This document shows, piece by piece, positions 19,679 to 19,769 of a stretch of 19,769 nt of DNA. Below the pieces are notes generated by a model, which worked only from the letters and a program-made list of their open reading frames with translations, did not search any database and was not told where the DNA came from. The position numbers and the translations under genes are program-made. The stretch is from Kiritimatiellia bacterium (GTDB taxonomy: Bacteria; Verrucomicrobiota; Kiritimatiellia; RFP12; UBA1067), in assembly GCA_016303225.1 (NCBI GenBank), contig JAEDMC010000033.1, positions 1-19,769 on the forward strand. The letters run 5' to 3'. Numbering within the stretch: the first letter of the stretch is position 1; each line of letters opens with the position of its first letter.

Positions 19679-19769
19679 CATCGGGCGGAAGGGGTCTGAT
19701 ACTCTCCGCTAAATCGAGACGTGCGATTTCGCGTCGGACCGTTCCGAAGCGAAATCCTACCTGCATTCG

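Larger units (their letters stand above)
19129..19769. other. 640-bp gene-less tail rich in repeats
   Basis: No frame here has a credible start, ribosome site or recognisable protein; the ORFs on both strands are low-complexity and Arg-rich. The stretch holds a half copy of the ACTTATTGCAAT repeat, a GTGTCTGACAC hairpin with a decayed second copy, the TCTGTCCGT dispersed repeat, a GAGTCG-rich stretch, and at the very end GGACCGTTCCGAAGCGAAAT (19736-19755), which is related to units at 5142, 6431 and 18519. Confidence 0.6.

Overview
The window is GC-rich, coding only on the + strand, and looks like chromosomal DNA of an uncultured member of the Planctomycetota-Verrucomicrobiota-Chlamydiota group. 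A gut or anaerobic Kiritimatiellota-like lineage is my best guess. That guess rests on the secreted SUMF1-fold paralogs of very high GC and on the dense intergenic palindromes. It is an inference from style, not from a marker gene; no rRNA or tRNA gene was seen.

Region 1 (1-4824) is an operon-like run of exported proteins: the tail of an unidentified gene, a 214-aa hypothetical protein, a SUMF1-fold protein, and an 874-aa fusion of a SUMF1-fold domain with a calcineurin-like phosphoesterase. The last two are tandem paralogs that overlap by 4 bp. Both lack the cysteine pair of true formylglycine-generating enzymes.

Region 2 (4825-8500) is a graveyard of toxin-antitoxin and defence genes set among repeats. 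An intact AbiEi-type antitoxin has its own promoter and a palindromic operator, but its AbiEii toxin is reduced to two out-of-frame ends. This locus lies between two direct copies of a roughly 150-bp repeat. It is followed by an apparently intact zeta-like P-loop toxin that overlaps a 55-aa partner gene, by a 5' fragment of an ADP-ribosyltransferase-like gene, and by an AAA ATPase cut off after its Walker B motif. The ATPase is joined to a second copy of the 3' end of the rhuM-like gene found 1.4 kb downstream.

Region 3 (8480-10469) holds an XRE regulator, a RhuM-family protein with a C-terminal phospholipase D-like domain (4-bp overlap), and an AT-rich gene for a trypsin-like serine peptidase.

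Region 4 (10499-17413) is the main system: a 91-aa unknown ORF, two tandem C5-cytosine methyltransferases, a McrB-like AAA+ motor and a McrC-like PD-(D/E)XK nuclease. The four large genes match the layout of the LlaJI class of GTP-dependent restriction-modification systems. The two methyltransferases would protect the two strands of an asymmetric site, while the motor and nuclease cut unmodified DNA. Base composition changes sharply inside the motor gene near 13,440, which suggests that the methyltransferases and the motor's N-terminal (probably target-recognising) domain arrived as one module joined to a resident motor/nuclease pair.

Region 5 (17414-19769) has a NYN-LOTUS predicted ribonuclease gene, a short gene broken by an in-frame TAG, and several families of palindromic or dispersed repeats. 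The last 640 bases carry no credible gene.
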